Below, one piece after another: positions 45,701-58,440 of a DNA stretch of 64,000 nucleotides (position 1 is its first letter; each line of letters begins with the position of its first letter). This DNA comes from Straminergon stramineum (lineage: Eukaryota > Streptophyta > Bryopsida > Hypnales > Calliergonaceae), in contig OY987265.1 of NCBI GenBank assembly GCA_963920665.1, positions 7,321,001 through 7,385,000 on the forward strand. Direction: 5' to 3'. The notes under the pieces are model-generated. The model saw nothing but the letters and a program-made list of their open reading frames with translations, had not been told where the DNA came from and ran no database searches. The position numbers were made by a program, and so were the translations under genes.

Positions 45701-48700
45701 ATTGATATACAAGAGGGGAGAGCCAGAATTGCTGAGGAAGTCGGCATAGTCATCACAGAAGATCAACGAGGAACGAACCTGCACTGTCCAGCTGCGAATA
45801 AGAGATGCCCCACAGAGGATGCTTGCTGCTGCTGGCCTTTCCTCTTCAGAACCAACAATGGCAGTTTTATAGATCTTTTCCAACTCTGCAACACTTTCAG
45901 ACGTAACATATAACCTTCAGCCAGAAACTATATCCATACATATCAACTTTCCGACAAACACAATTAAGCCAGTGATTGTACAAGATACCTCCAAACCTAA
46001 ACACGACAATCTCAAGTTCATTCCAATCACCCAGGTCGCACGTCAAGAATGTTGAAAACGTTATATATTTTGCATACCTTCCTGCAGGACTAGTAATCAG
46101 TGCGTTTCGCAAAGCACTTGAGAGGGGAGCCCCATCCATGAACGCAGACCAAGGAGAAGGTTGAGAAGGGGAAGCAGGGATACTTGTCAACGGCCTTCCG
46201 GTTGCAAGCCAAAAGTAAGCTGATTTTTCCAGCAAACCTCTGGCAACACAAGAATCGACGATCAGGTGTCGCATAGTCCCAACTGGTGCACAAGTTCAAA
46301 CAAAGGAATTTGTTGAGAGCATGAAGTAATTTATTTCTCTATCACACGTCGATGAGATGCGGAAGAAAAGCAAAAGGAAAGGTATGCGCGTCTCGACATC
46401 TCAACTAACATTATTTTGATTTCTTGCTCAGTTTCCAGTATTGTTAACGTGATAAAGAACATAACAAAACTCCAAAGGACCTGTGCACAAAGATACTAAC
46501 ATACCTGCAGGTTTTCCAAAACTGCTGGTATCTGCAGTCATGCTTTGTCCTCCAAAAGCAGCCGCCTTCGCAGCCACCTGATTTGCGGCAGTTACTGCAA
46601 CAGCTGGGGCAACCATCAGAGATTCGAACTGGCCAAGAAGCTGTATACAGGTTTCCAGAGCAGCACGTCGACCGCCTATAACTTTTCTATCCTTGTCATC
46701 TCCATGTACATTCTCAGGATGTAATTGCCCTTTCTCTTCTTCTTCGATGACAATGCCTACTGCAAGTGGCAAAATAGATAACAGCATACATAAACGAGAT
46801 TCCAGATGTGTGTGTGGCCCTTCTTGATTGTCACGGTCCTGCACCATACGAAAGATCGTGAATCAACTTCAGATGAAAATCATATGAAAACTCTAGATCA
46901 TCTATTCACATTTAAGTGCATCCCGGACCAGATAGTGGCGATCAGATACCTTGCATGAACCTGCACAACTACAGATTAAGTTTCCAAATCCCTTGATTTG
47001 AAACAACGAGAAACAGAAATACATGAACTGATCACTGTTCAAAAGTACTCCATGAGATGGTATGAACAATGAAGTCATCATACCCTTGCCACTAATCGCA
47101 ACCCTGCTGTCCAAACACCCAAAAATACGTCCACCCAGTTCGCAGCATGTACAGATTGCATGGCCTTCATAACATCTGCACCATACTCGACACGTAAAAT
47201 ATCACACTAATAATCAAACATGGACCGCAAGCAATTACATAATCAAATTCACTAAAGCATGCACAAGGCTTTAAAAGTGAGCATTAAGCGTGAATACTCA
47301 TAGAGCGGTTGTGAACAAAAATGATAATCAAAGATATTGGGAAAGGGTGGTGCACAACTGCCTACCCCTCTAGTTTCACTACCAAGTAAGAGGCACAATG
47401 AATGCAACATTGAAGGTTGTATAGGAGGGATGGGACATCAAGGCAGAAAGAGCATACAAGTCTTTGTGCACTTATAACACAAAAGTGTACACTTGCTTTG
47501 TGCATTGTCTGAGATGGAGAAATCTAACCAGACAGAATCTCCGCATTGGAACGAATAGACAAGCGACGCCCTTCCATGGCAGCTTCCATGTAGATATCAA
47601 ATGGCAGCCAAAGTGAACTGCAACCCAGCCCACCTGCCACAAACACCAAAACTATGAGACAACAACCAGTGGAAGGCCACAAAACCAAGTAAAACCATAT
47701 GAAACGACAGTGCTTGCTCAACTTCCAAGAAACTGTACCTGCGTTAGCAAAAGAGCAAGACCGAGCGGAGGCCGGAAGCAACGCCTTAATGACTGGCATC
47801 TGAGTTGGGCGCCACTCTTGACGAAGGCCCTGTTGTATCGCAGTCGCCAGTTGTCCTAATGCCTCCATAGCCTCCTTGGGAGCCATCGATGAAGGATCGT
47901 TGGTCAAGGATTCCAGCAGTTGCAACCTTTGCACAAATAAAGTCCACTGCTCCTGTCTGCACAAGCACATCACCCAGTTAACCACAAATTCTCTGCTCAA
48001 ACATCTAGGGTTCCAATAGAATAATCAAACTCAAAACAAATACAAAGCTGAAAAGCTTTCATAACGCCGGTAGTTGGATCTTCCTTGTAGGAAGAAACAA
48101 ACCATGTGTAGGCTTATGTGGAGCCACGAGAATGATGGAGAGAATAGCGCAAGATTTTTACTAAAGCTAAAATATTTTAGGAACTCTTGACAACATTACA
48201 AAGAGAATACTCTTCAAGGTTCATGAGGCCTCCCAATGGTGGTAGTGATCATAGGAGACCTTGTGATGAAGATGCTCCTTAGGGTGCTATTCACAAGTTC
48301 CTGGATTAGATTGAAAATCCTGTTATAGTAGACAGGATTGAGGAATAATAGATCGATAGGAGAGAATGAAGGACATGTAAGAGCCAAAAAATCTTGTACG
48401 CAGAATAAGTATCTTTGTGCACAAAAGCATTTTGGTAGGAAAGATGAACTCTAAAGCTATGTCTGTTACTCACAAATTCCGACGAGCGATGCGAAGGAGG
48501 CCTGCAGTGCGTTTGTTGTGCATAATCCTGGCCATGAGATGCACTGCTGCCAGGCTATTGTTCTTCCTCAGCTGTTCTAATCCCATTTCCAGCTTCTCCT
48601 GCTCACCCCCTAATCCCATCATTTGGCCATGAAGAGCACCTTTGTTGGATTTCCAGTCCTCGTACACAGCCTCAGCTAGTCGTGCCACTAGGGCGAACAC

Positions 48701-49865
48701 GAAATGCACAATCATGGCCCCCACCTCCGTAACGGGAGCATCGGGTACTTTCGACAAGTGGAGAGCCTCATCAACGGCCTTCACAATCCTGCACCAAATC
48801 ATACCAGTAAAAAAACCGTATTCCATTCAGTAATATCCATACACAAGGAGCAACTCGAGACATCAAAGTGAAAGAGACCTGTTACACCCAGCCAAATATA
48901 ACGCCATTTCTAACATAAATCCTATCAATTATAAAAAAACTGGTTTCTCAAGAAAACCTTCCGCAGGTGCTAAAATAGATAGGATTCCAATTACAGCATC
49001 CAACTCGACATGAAACAAGATTAAAATTCTTACACAACCAACTCTTGAGTCAATTGAACGACCATCCTCGTGGGAAGCAACAAACTGTGTAAGTTTATGT
49101 GGCGCCACCAGGATGATGGAGAGAATATGGAGAAGATAGTGGAGCCACCCACATGGAAAGAATAGTAGAGAGGATGCCGGAATAATCGAATGGCTACCAG
49201 AGAATGGCGAAGAACTTGTAGGAACACACATAAGAATTTGTAGGAGAAGAAAGGTATAAACAACTACCTTCACGAGCAAAATCATTCTGTTAGAGTGACT
49301 AAAACTATCAATGAAATATCTGATACTCAAAAACTGACTCCAGAGACCGAAATGAAGGAGATTTGGATCACCTGTCTCGACACGGAAAGTGTTTGGTGGA
49401 TGCTAGCGAGAACGCGAAGGTGCTCGTCATCTCCAAATACATTTTATACATTCCCGGTTGCTGTTGCCGATTCGGCAGAAATCTGCAACAAAAAGAGGCG
49501 ACAGCGAACTATTGAATAACCAAACGGCGACAAAAGGAGGAGAATTGGGGGTAAGCAAGCAAAGGGGGTAAGCACCAGCAGACCGACCTGCTAGTGAGAA
49601 GCGCAAGCATGTGAAGCGCAGACACCATCTGGCACGACATGGCGTGGTGAATGTAGCTCCACACAGTCGACGTTGAAGGGTAAGCCGAAGCATTGCCGGT
49701 GGTGGTGAGGCAGAGCAGGAGAATCGGAGCGAGCTCGACGTTGGGCAATCCGAGGCCGTGCTCGTGAATGCACATGACGACGTCCGTCCCCCACACCAGC
49801 GGAGGCTCGTTCTGCCCCACCGCCGCTTTCGTCACCTCCATCACGGCCTTCCATGACGCTTGCAT
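42711..49865 (-). CDS. MED33: Mediator tail subunit 33 (MED33 / REF4-RFR1 type)
   Basis: Thirteen exons, in order: 49865-49588, 49482-49372, 48788-48474, 47956-47739, 47633-47529, 47175-47084, 46838-46505, 46282-46078, 45893-45779, 45586-45425, 45203-44555, 44209-44006, 43834-42711. All phases agree and give 1303 aa, the usual size (about 1300). MED33 is a plant Mediator tail subunit in the nucleus; Arabidopsis MED33A/B (RFR1/REF4) restrain phenylpropanoid genes. Matching stretches include FLPNRQQQPGMYKMYLEM, DTRLCML-like LESRLCMLLSILPLAV, AELEKIY, ILCGASLIRSW, and the C-terminal LATLIGLTITYKLDK. The protein is helical with no catalytic motif. All introns are GT-AG; exon 9 uses a weak acceptor (CTGAAAG). 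ATG 49865 is the first in frame. A TTAA element sits in intron 11. Confidence 0.95.
44283..44521. mobile_element. TTAA-flanked element inside MED33 intron 11
   Basis: TTAA at 44283-44286 and 44518-44521 bound 231 bp. The ends are CCCCTAGAAGACC and, inverted, CCCTTAATAGACT. The intron (44210-44554) is mostly made of this element; splice sites on both sides stay intact. Confidence 0.65.
48095..48165. repeat. Repeat in MED33 intron 3, related to intron 2
   Basis: The stretch with GCTTATGTGGAGCCACGAGA and ATGATGGAGAGAATA matches 49079-49140 in intron 2 (GTTTATGTGGCGCCACCAGG, ATGATGGAGAGAATA). The two introns share an inserted or duplicated sequence. Confidence 0.7.
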
Positions 49866-50021
49866 CCTCACTGCATTCCTCCTCCACCACCAAACATCCT
49901 CAATCACAAAGAAAATTTCTCAAAAGAAAGAAAGAAGAAACAACCTCACTGCATTCCTCCTCCGCCACCAAACATCCTCAATCACGAACAAAATTTCCAA
50001 AATAGAAAGAAAGAAAATCCA
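49866..50021. repeat. 78-bp tandem duplication at the MED33 start
   Basis: CCTCACTGCATTCCTCCTCC starts at 49866 and again at 49944; the copies differ at a few bases. The first copy abuts the MED33 start codon, so the duplication lies in the leader. Confidence 0.9.
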
Positions 50022-50899
50022 CAAGGAAGCACACCAGCAAAAACGAAAGAAATCCACAAGGAAGACGAAACCCAACCTTACCGAAACCACAGCTGCAACC
50101 TCTTGGTTCAGCTGCAGAAACTCCCCAATCTCTCAGGCCCCATGATTATAAACATGATTATGGACATCGTCATGGCCTCCGACAAAACGATTGACCCGAG
50201 AATGAGGGAAGGGGATGAAACGGAAGCCACACCAGAAGGACATCGGCAAGGGTTTATGGCTTTAGAAGAATTTCACGGAAACGAACGCAATTTCCGAATC
50301 TCTTTCGACGCATCTACACTGAGGTTTCGAATATCGAATTCTGTCCAATCTAAGTGAGCCGTCCAATGTGTCCATGTCTTGGGGAGTACTCCTCCATGAT
50401 CTTTACGTCCTTTCCACTTTATTAGGGAATCATTATGTGCAGGACACACTCTGTCTGTCTGTTGGAGGATGTACAGTGAATCGTAAACCTAATCGTAATA
50501 AGACTTGACCGTACAGGACTAGGTCCACAAATCAAGGGAGATAGTGATTGAAACGATTCGGTCTCGACAATATACGGAGTGGCATCTACAGTATCCTGAA
50601 GTGGTACTTTTGCAGGGAAGTCAAAGCTCTTGACCTATTTTAGGGAGAGACGGGCGTGTGTGGCAAATTTTTGCATGGAAACCCGTTTGGGGTTTCTGCG
50701 TTTCCAATTCGTCCGGTTTGTTTCTTGTCGACTGCAGCCTCGTAGTGAGGCTTATGGTTTCGGAATTCGTCGAGTTTTTGGTCCGGGTATGCGATGTTGA
50801 GTGTTTGGGCGAGGTGCGCAAGTTTTGAATTTTTGGGCGGGCTGAATGAATTGAGGACGACTTGGCATTGATAGAGACACGGAGAGATTCGCGTAATTT
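50022..50899. promoter_or_regulatory. Shared divergent promoter region, MED33 (-) / GGB (+)
   Basis: The two genes are transcribed away from each other with start codons 1034 bp apart. The intervening DNA has no supported gene; the 165-codon plus frame (49860-50357) runs through the MED33 leader and its duplication. No TATA box or named element could be fixed with confidence. Confidence 0.5.
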
Positions 50900-53800
50900 A
50901 TGGCGTTCGCGGAAGACGAAACGGGGGAAACGGCGAAGCCCGAGTCAGATTTCGCGCACCGAACGCATATTTTGTATTTCCGAGATGCGTTGCTCGAGCA
51001 GCTCTCTTGTGCTTACGAATCCAGCGATATCAACCGCGTCACGCTTGCCTACTTCGCTGTGTCCGCGCTCGATCTCTTGAATGCTCTCGACCAGGTACGC
51101 AGATGGGGTTTCTTCTCGGCTATGGTGGTGAGCGCCTTTTGTTCCGAAGCGATGTCAATCCTCTCTGAGTTTTTAGGGTTTAGGGTTTGGGATTGCCCTG
51201 CCCTGAACTGCAAGACTTGGCGAATGCAAAAATAGTTTTCTGTTGCTCTTGTCGCCATCAATATATATATGGATCCGTGTTTTTTTCTTCTGCGAGGATT
51301 TAGGATCACGTACTGAAGGACCGAGAGGGTCAAATATGGTTAAGTTTTTTGGTTCTGCAGTTTTGAGTAGGTTTTCGTTTGTTCAATTTTATTTGTTTGT
51401 GTAGCAATGTTCTTCGAGGATTGTTGTAATGCAAAATTTGGCCCTATCTGAAATATCTGTTTCCCAATACGATCTGTCGAAATTGGTCATTTGTAACCAT
51501 GAATCCTTGGTTCCTTAGGGTATAATGTCGCTTCTTCATAAGCGCAATTGTGTGACTGCAGGTTCCAGCAGCAGATGTCATTGACTGGGTGTATTCGCTT
51601 CAGGTGCTTCCTTTAGAGGTTGATCATCCAAGCAGCGCTGCAGTAAACCAGGGTATAATTCACACTTTACGTTTTCAGCTGAATGTGTATAATGTTTGGG
51701 TCTTCAACCCTAGATTGGTCCAGTATGTTATACGACTATATCAGTTTTCTGGTCGTGTTGGCAATCGTAAACTTATTTGGGATTGTCTGATTGCAGAGCC
51801 AGTTTTTGGATTTCGAGGGTCTTCTGCTATTGGCATTCGTTATAACTCGAATGGGGTATGTCCTGAAACCTTCGTGTTTGAGAGATTCATTGCGATATAC
51901 TCAAATTATACTTTCTTTGGTTTTCAAATGTAATGCTTTTCTTTCTCTACACTAGCAGAAGCCACCCCCAGGGAGGTATTCTAGAAAGCCTAGCCAAGTG
52001 AACCCTGCCAAAAGTAGTGCAGTTACGTTTTCTAAAGTACTTCGTGGGGGTTGGATTTCTACTTGTCCTAATTTGCAGATGCAGTAGGCACTGTTATCAT
52101 GCACTGAAACTTGTTGCGACCCATGAATCCATTAGCATGCATTTTTATTTAAAATATTTTGTGCAGTCCCCTCCTATCTTGTACGATGGTGGCCACTTGG
52201 CGTCAACGTATTCAGCACTATCAATCTTACGAATTTTGGGAGACGACCTCTCTTGTGTGGAACATAAAGCCGTTCTTAGCACTGTCCGTGGTCTTCAGCA
52301 ACCAGATGGCAGGTCAGAAAGTAGGCCCGAGTATTTATTACTTGCGTTATCACAGGTTTAGCGATTTGCAACATTAGGGCAGACAATGCAGCATTATTTC
52401 TTGTAGGAATGATTCTGAGATTGACTATTGTGTCAACAGTTTTTGTCCAGTGCAGCTGGGAGCAGAGAGGGACTTGAGGTTCACTTATTGTGCAGGTGAA
52501 CTGGTTTCCTTATTGCATGCGCCTGGTTACAGCAATTTGCATTTGCGGTTCTGCTAGTTCATTTTTCTGCCTCTTTCATTTATGTTACAAATTTTCCTAA
52601 GTTTCCTGTCCTGATCTTGCTCCCAATTTTCTGGACACATGATGGTCGGCTTTAGACGAGTCTATGAGCCGTGTTGGTGTGTGCTTGAGTTTGGTTTGTG
52701 TATGTTTGGGTCCTCTGTTTATGACGGTATTGATAGGCTTGTTGGGGTTTATGTGAAGGCAGCTGCCATTTGTTCAATGCTGAATGATTGGACTGGGATG
52801 GATGTGGAAAAGTCAGTGGCTTACATCTTCAGTTGTCAGGTACTATGCCACGTTACAATGCGTTGGTCTTCTCCTCCCTTTGCTTTCGCTGATTTCCCTT
52901 GGCACAATTGATGGCACATATAGTATGGCTTCTGTTATGATTATCTTTTGTTGATCTGCTCTCAGGTAACTAACCTAGGATTGTGACTTCTTGTGTTTGC
53001 AGTCCTACGATGATGGTTTTGGCATGAATCCAGGTCTTGAGGCTCATGGTGAGACTAAACACGAGGTCCATATTCGGTCTCATATTTTTTTTTAAACCTT
53101 GGCTCCTTGGTGCTTCAGGGGTGAAGCTTTTCTATCATGTGTTCTTCAAGATCATTTCTTACTATAGGGTTTTGTTCTGGTTTCAATCAGAAGTTAGTTT
53201 TACACGAATATTTACAGAAGCAGTACAGGTTCAAAAAAATAACTGATGAGAACTTAAATGTCTAGACCTCTGTGCACATCTATTTTTGCAGTTTGTGTGG
53301 AGGCAAAGACTGTTATTCACATATTCGATTGTTGAACAGGGGGTGGGACGTATGTTGCTCTTGCCAGTCTGAAGCTCATGGGTAGGCTTCACAGCAAGCC
53401 TCTTCATGACCTGGGACCTGAAGCCGCAACTCTGGATAGGCCAGGCCTTGTAGGCTGGTGTGTTCGAGTAAGTGACTAGCATGCTGTGTTTTGGTCACAT
53501 TCTATCCGAATCTCCTCCACCCTCGTGCATTAGAATGTCTCAGTGCATTTAACATGGAGTCTTTTGTGACTAAAACTTGCAATTTGAAGTGGTAAAACCA
53601 ATTCTTCAAGCCTTCAATTCAGATCTTTGGTTGATAATGGGTTTTTGGATGTGCTCCATTTTTCTGAGGACAGAGACAGACTGAATCTGGAGGTTTCCAA
53701 GGAAGAGTGAACAAGCCTGCAGATACTTGCTACGCATTCTGGTACTTTCATCTCAGATTCACCTACTTTTGATGTCTACTTACATACGGAGTACCATTCT

Positions 53801-54594
53801 TTGAACTTCTGATTTACTGATCCTCGTAGCATGCAATTGTGCACGCTAGCTCAGAAGTTTCTTGTTGAGTGCTATTGTATTTTGAAATAATTTCTGACGA
53901 TTATCTAGAGTTTGGTTGTGCAGGGTAGGGAGCTCATTGAAGATGCTTGGCACGTATGATTTGTGCAACACTGCGGAACTGCGAGCTTTTCTTCTCACTT
54001 GTCAAACGGGGGTAAGTTATCTTATTAAACGATTTATAACCCCATGTTGAAGGCAACCATACCTAATTGCATCACTTACCTTAAAGCGACACTAACAGTT
54101 TCGTGCCTAAAATATAATCGGTCTGAACATGAGAGCCTTAGATGAATTTTGGGGGACACCTATAAGCAGCACTTAAATTCAAATTTATTCGTACGGTGTT
54201 CAAATATACATGCTAAGATCCATTGGGATTCTCTTTCAGTTGCCAGCAATAATTAAGAGTCTTATAATAAGAAGCATACTCATGCTTTGGACGCTTGTAG
54301 ATGAGCATCCCTTTGTTCTTTGAAAGGTTCAAAAGAAATTTGATTCTTGCATCAAGGGATTTGAGAAGAGCGAGGTGCTAGAAGAGTGTTTTGATTTACT
54401 TTTGCAATTCCACGTTTGGTAGAGATTGATTTGGTGCTTTTGTGCAGTGGGGTGGCTTTAGTAAACTTCCATACAGTTATCCAGACCTTCTGCACTCATA
54501 TTACGGCATATGTGCATTTAGTTTACTTGAAGAACCTGGCCTTCAATCTCTATGTTGTGAGCTGGGGCTCTCTATGCGGGCCAGTGATGATTAA
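50900..54594 (+). CDS. GGB: Protein geranylgeranyltransferase type I, beta subunit
   Basis: Eleven exons: 50900-51094, 51562-51652, 51797-51855, 52167-52312, 52441-52496, 52763-52839, 53003-53048, 53340-53467, 53674-53741, 53924-54011, 54448-54594. They join in frame to 366 aa, close to the usual 350-375. With the shared FTase/GGTase-I alpha subunit this cytosolic enzyme attaches geranylgeranyl to CaaX proteins ending in Leu, such as ROP GTPases. Family signatures are INRVTLAYF, IDWVYSLQVLP, GFRGSSAIGI, YDGGHLASTYSALSIL and GSFCPVQ. Zinc ligands are Asp283 and Cys285 in PADTCYAFW and His334 in DLLHSYYG. The exon 9 acceptor was set at GAGGACAG to give RQTESGGFQGR; an acceptor six bases later would drop two residues. 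All introns are GT-AG. Confidence 0.93.
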
Positions 54595-55799
54595 TTAGAC
54601 ACTTGTTTCATTCATTAAAAGCCGTAGTCACATAGTTTCTACACTTCTGTCTTAAATTAAGTACTGCTCGAATTGAAGGTTTGATTGTGTTCTTACAGTT
54701 GGCCAGTCTTCTTTTGGCTGGTTCGGACACTGCAGCTTAGAATCAGGGTTATAATTATTTTCAGGGATGGGGGATCCACCTTTAAGATTTTTTTCGATAG
54801 TTTTTATTTACTAGATTTGGATGTTTAACAGTCATGGATCATGGAACTTTTGTGTAGTAGAACTTCCTGTTCTGCTTGACTCATCAATCTTTGACGTACC
54901 GAAGCAGTACTTAAAAGTTACGCTTCTAGTGCAATCCCTTCGTCAAAATTTGGAAAAATAAACTTAGGGCATTTTTCATGGATGAAATTACATTTTTCTG
55001 AATTGGCTTGAAATTTTCAGATTCTTCCGGTGCAAGAATGAATTGAAAATGATTTTGAGTTAGAGAATCATAATAATCACACCTAGAGAGAGCCATAATA
55101 ATTGCTATAAAACTCCAAAAAATGTTATTGGTAATTTCTTAAGAATAGTGCAAGTTAGAATGAGGAATTTTGGGGTACATTTCCATACAAATCTTAGGTC
55201 TAGAATTGGAAATTCAATAGGTGAATATGCTATGAAGTGAAAGTTTTAGGTGTAAGGTAGATGTACCTAAAAGTAACACTTATTTAAGAATTGTAGATCT
55301 TGAGATCTTTATTCTACAAAATAAAGTGATTTGTGCTTCGGAAATGGTTTAAGAAACCAACAAAATTGGTTTTGTATTTTTCCAAGCTTATAGTATGAAT
55401 TTAATACGAATTTGTAGAAATGATTGTGTAGATACACTCATTGTGGATTGTAGACTAACATACATGTAGCCATGGAACATCCAAAAGTAACAAACTACAA
55501 GCTTGTATTTATATAGGATCTGGAGATTGGCCATTGCAAAACTTGCCTTCATGACTATGATAATTTCTTGTAATTGTACTTGTTCACTATGTGTCCAATT
55601 GAGTTTGGATTTTGATTGTATTTTTAATGTCAATTTATGACTCTCGTTATTTTTAGGTATGTCTACTTTAACCAATAGAGCTTGTAAATGCAATAATACG
55701 CTCAACCTTGCAATGTTGCTATTAACACTTAGTGTCCAATCGATGACTTCACCTCATTTTGTAGGATGGAGAATAATGTTTTTTTATACAATTTTGTTT
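54595..55799. other. GGB 3' flank and AT-rich intergenic DNA
   Basis: No gene is seen. The 105-codon minus-strand frame (55388-55705) has no recognised family and AT-rich codons typical of chance frames here. Confidence 0.5.
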
Positions 55800-56390
55800 T
55801 CTTGAAGATATTTGAGTACATTTTCAGTGAATAGTATTGCAAATTCCTTCATAATGGTATTATTGACTTTTTTAAAGAAGAAAATGCATAATCTGTGGAT
55901 CATCCTTGTAGTGTATTTTGGCCATTTCTTGCTACTCTTGATATGAGTTTTAGCCATAAAAATGATGTTTTTGAATTTTGAGTCCAACTAATGAAATGAA
56001 GTTTATCAAGTACAGTTTCTACTTTAATTGGAAATTTTGAATAATTTCCAAATCTCAATATTTTATAGCAATATGAACTTTGAGCCTATAACCATGCTTT
56101 GTTAATTTTCTAATTTTAGAGTGGCTTTGGTTTGTACCATGATGTTCTACACTAAAATATACATCTATGGTGAAAATTTCAGATTTTTTGAGTATATACT
56201 ATATTTGATATGAATTTTCTTCATTTTTCTTGAAAAATTCATTGTAATTTCAAGCTTTTCCCAAAAATTTTGAAAATTTTATGACTTGTAATAGACATAT
56301 TTATGACTTCCTCTTTGAAAATAAATATAAAATTTTTCATTCATATCTAGTTGCAAAATTGTAGCTAACAAAAAGATGGACAAGGAGCCT
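55800..56390 (+). repeat. Dispersed repeat R3, copy 2
   Basis: Collinear with 27950-28540 in the same orientation over about 590 bp; the ends are not defined. Confidence 0.7.
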
Positions 56391-58440
56391 TGAAATCAAT
56401 GCTCGTTATGGGCCTCTATTTACAAGTTTGATACTTGAATTCTTCAAATTTGAAAAGTCAAGTTGAAAGTAGACTTGAAAAATTCTAGTTTTGTTGAATA
56501 GGAAAGAACTCATCTTTCAAATTGAAATTGGTTTTTACTAATAAACATTCGATATATGTTTATACATTATATGCATTCATTGAACAGATTGAAGATTGGC
56601 TTGCAATTTCTCCCAATTATAATCTCCATCATGATTGTAAGCTATCTATATAGTATCTATCTTTGGAAGATCAAATTGGCAATTTTAGTAGGATACACTA
56701 AAGTTAGTTTCAAACAAAATTGTTTAAGAATTTTATACTAGGCATAAAAACCTTTTGTTTGAATATAGATTTTCTTCTATCGAGTATCTAGATGAAAGGT
56801 TAGGCCATCAACAACATAGACAAACAAATAATGCTTTAGTAGGAAACTCAATCACAATAGGTATAAGGAAAGGAATGGCAATAGAAAAGAAAGGCTCATA
56901 TAAATTAGATGCTCAAACCTTTGCTTCTTTAGCTAGTTTTGTGAATCTATATGCTTCGTTCACTTCTTGTCTCTTCTTGAAAGTAGGATCAAATTTGACA
57001 ACACAACATTTGAAAAATCCACTCTACTATCTAATCTTGCTCACTAAATAATGAGAATGAGAAAGTGGGGTGCTAAAAGAAGCAATTCCTCTAGTTGCTA
57101 TACAATTTGAAGTTCAAATTTCAAGGCAATCATGTCACTCTTTTATTGGCTTATTGAATGACAATTACAATCCATAAATTGTTTTGTACAGTGCAAACCT
57201 TTTGGATTAGCCCAAAATTATAATCTTAACAGTTGAGATTCTAATAAATGTTCTAAGATTCAATGCTATGAAATTCAAAGATTGGAATATTCACTTGACA
57301 TTAGATACTTATTGTAGGACCCTTACTTTGAATTCTTACCTACCTCCAAACCAAGGTTTATTTACTATTTCTAAGTGATTTTTATTAAAGTAACTACATC
57401 CAATTGCATTGAAAGAAGTAATTGAACATTATTTATATTATTCAATTACCTAAAATTTTGTTGAATCTTGTTTGAGTCAAAAGAGTATTTTAGATTTTCT
57501 TCTCATGCATTTTTTGGACAACTTCCAAATAAATTATAAATTTTCAAAGTTCTAAATTAAGGTATATTAAAAACAACCCTAGAATCTCATGAATACAAAC
57601 AATACATTTTAGGCAAAGAATTCGTAAGGGATATGTTTTAAAAATGGAGTCAAAATTAGATGCAATTGCCTTCTTAAATTACTTAAGGTGGACCAACCGA
57701 ATTCCATCTACATCCTAATTTTGTCATTCTATATTTGGCCCCCATTAATGTCATTTAAGCATCTAAATTTGTCTAGAAATTAGTCAAATTTGTTCCAAAT
57801 TCTGACAAAATCAGAGAATTAATGCCATTAATGGTATCGTGTCACTCTTTTATTGGTCACTTTCCAAATGCTATAGATACATGAAATGGCAGTTTTAGGT
57901 TGTTTCTAGGACATTATTTTATGACTCTAATCTATAGGTGGTTTTGTCATTTTAGGGCAGACCATTTCAAAAATTCATAGAAATTACAATTTAGAATCAG
58001 AAAATTATAATTCTACTTGAATTTGACTCATAAAACAAGGACACACCTATGAAAAATATTTGCCCTTCTTGGAATTGGCCCCAACATAGTCGGATTGCAA
58101 ATCAGGGTGCTAATAGGCTTGTCTACCTTACATACTCACGGCCTTCCATCCATGTTATCGTCCTCAAGTGCGCTTTTCCAAGTCACCATAAAGTGCCGAA
58201 AAGCGACGGATTCCGTCGGCGCGGACCTACATTCATCCAACCCCAGCAGTCTATCGTCACCTTCCCCAGTCCACACGTCCACACATTCTGGCCTCCCCTG
58301 TCCTCCACAACTGCCGAACATTGAAGTCCACTATCAGAACTTCCGCTGTATCCTCTTCGTTGCAACGCTTCCACCATTCAGCTCCACCATTCATCTCCCG
58401 GGATCGAAGCATTCCGCTTGCACGTCCCAGGGAAGCAACA
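56391..58440. other. AT-rich intergenic DNA and aldolase promoter
   Basis: To about 58020 only AT-rich DNA with chance frames is seen, including the 98-codon frame at 56755-57051. From about 58080 base composition rises, as expected for the promoter and leader of the aldolase gene. The aldolase frame is open upstream of its ATG, but no other ATG is in frame after the 58321 TTG. Confidence 0.45.
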
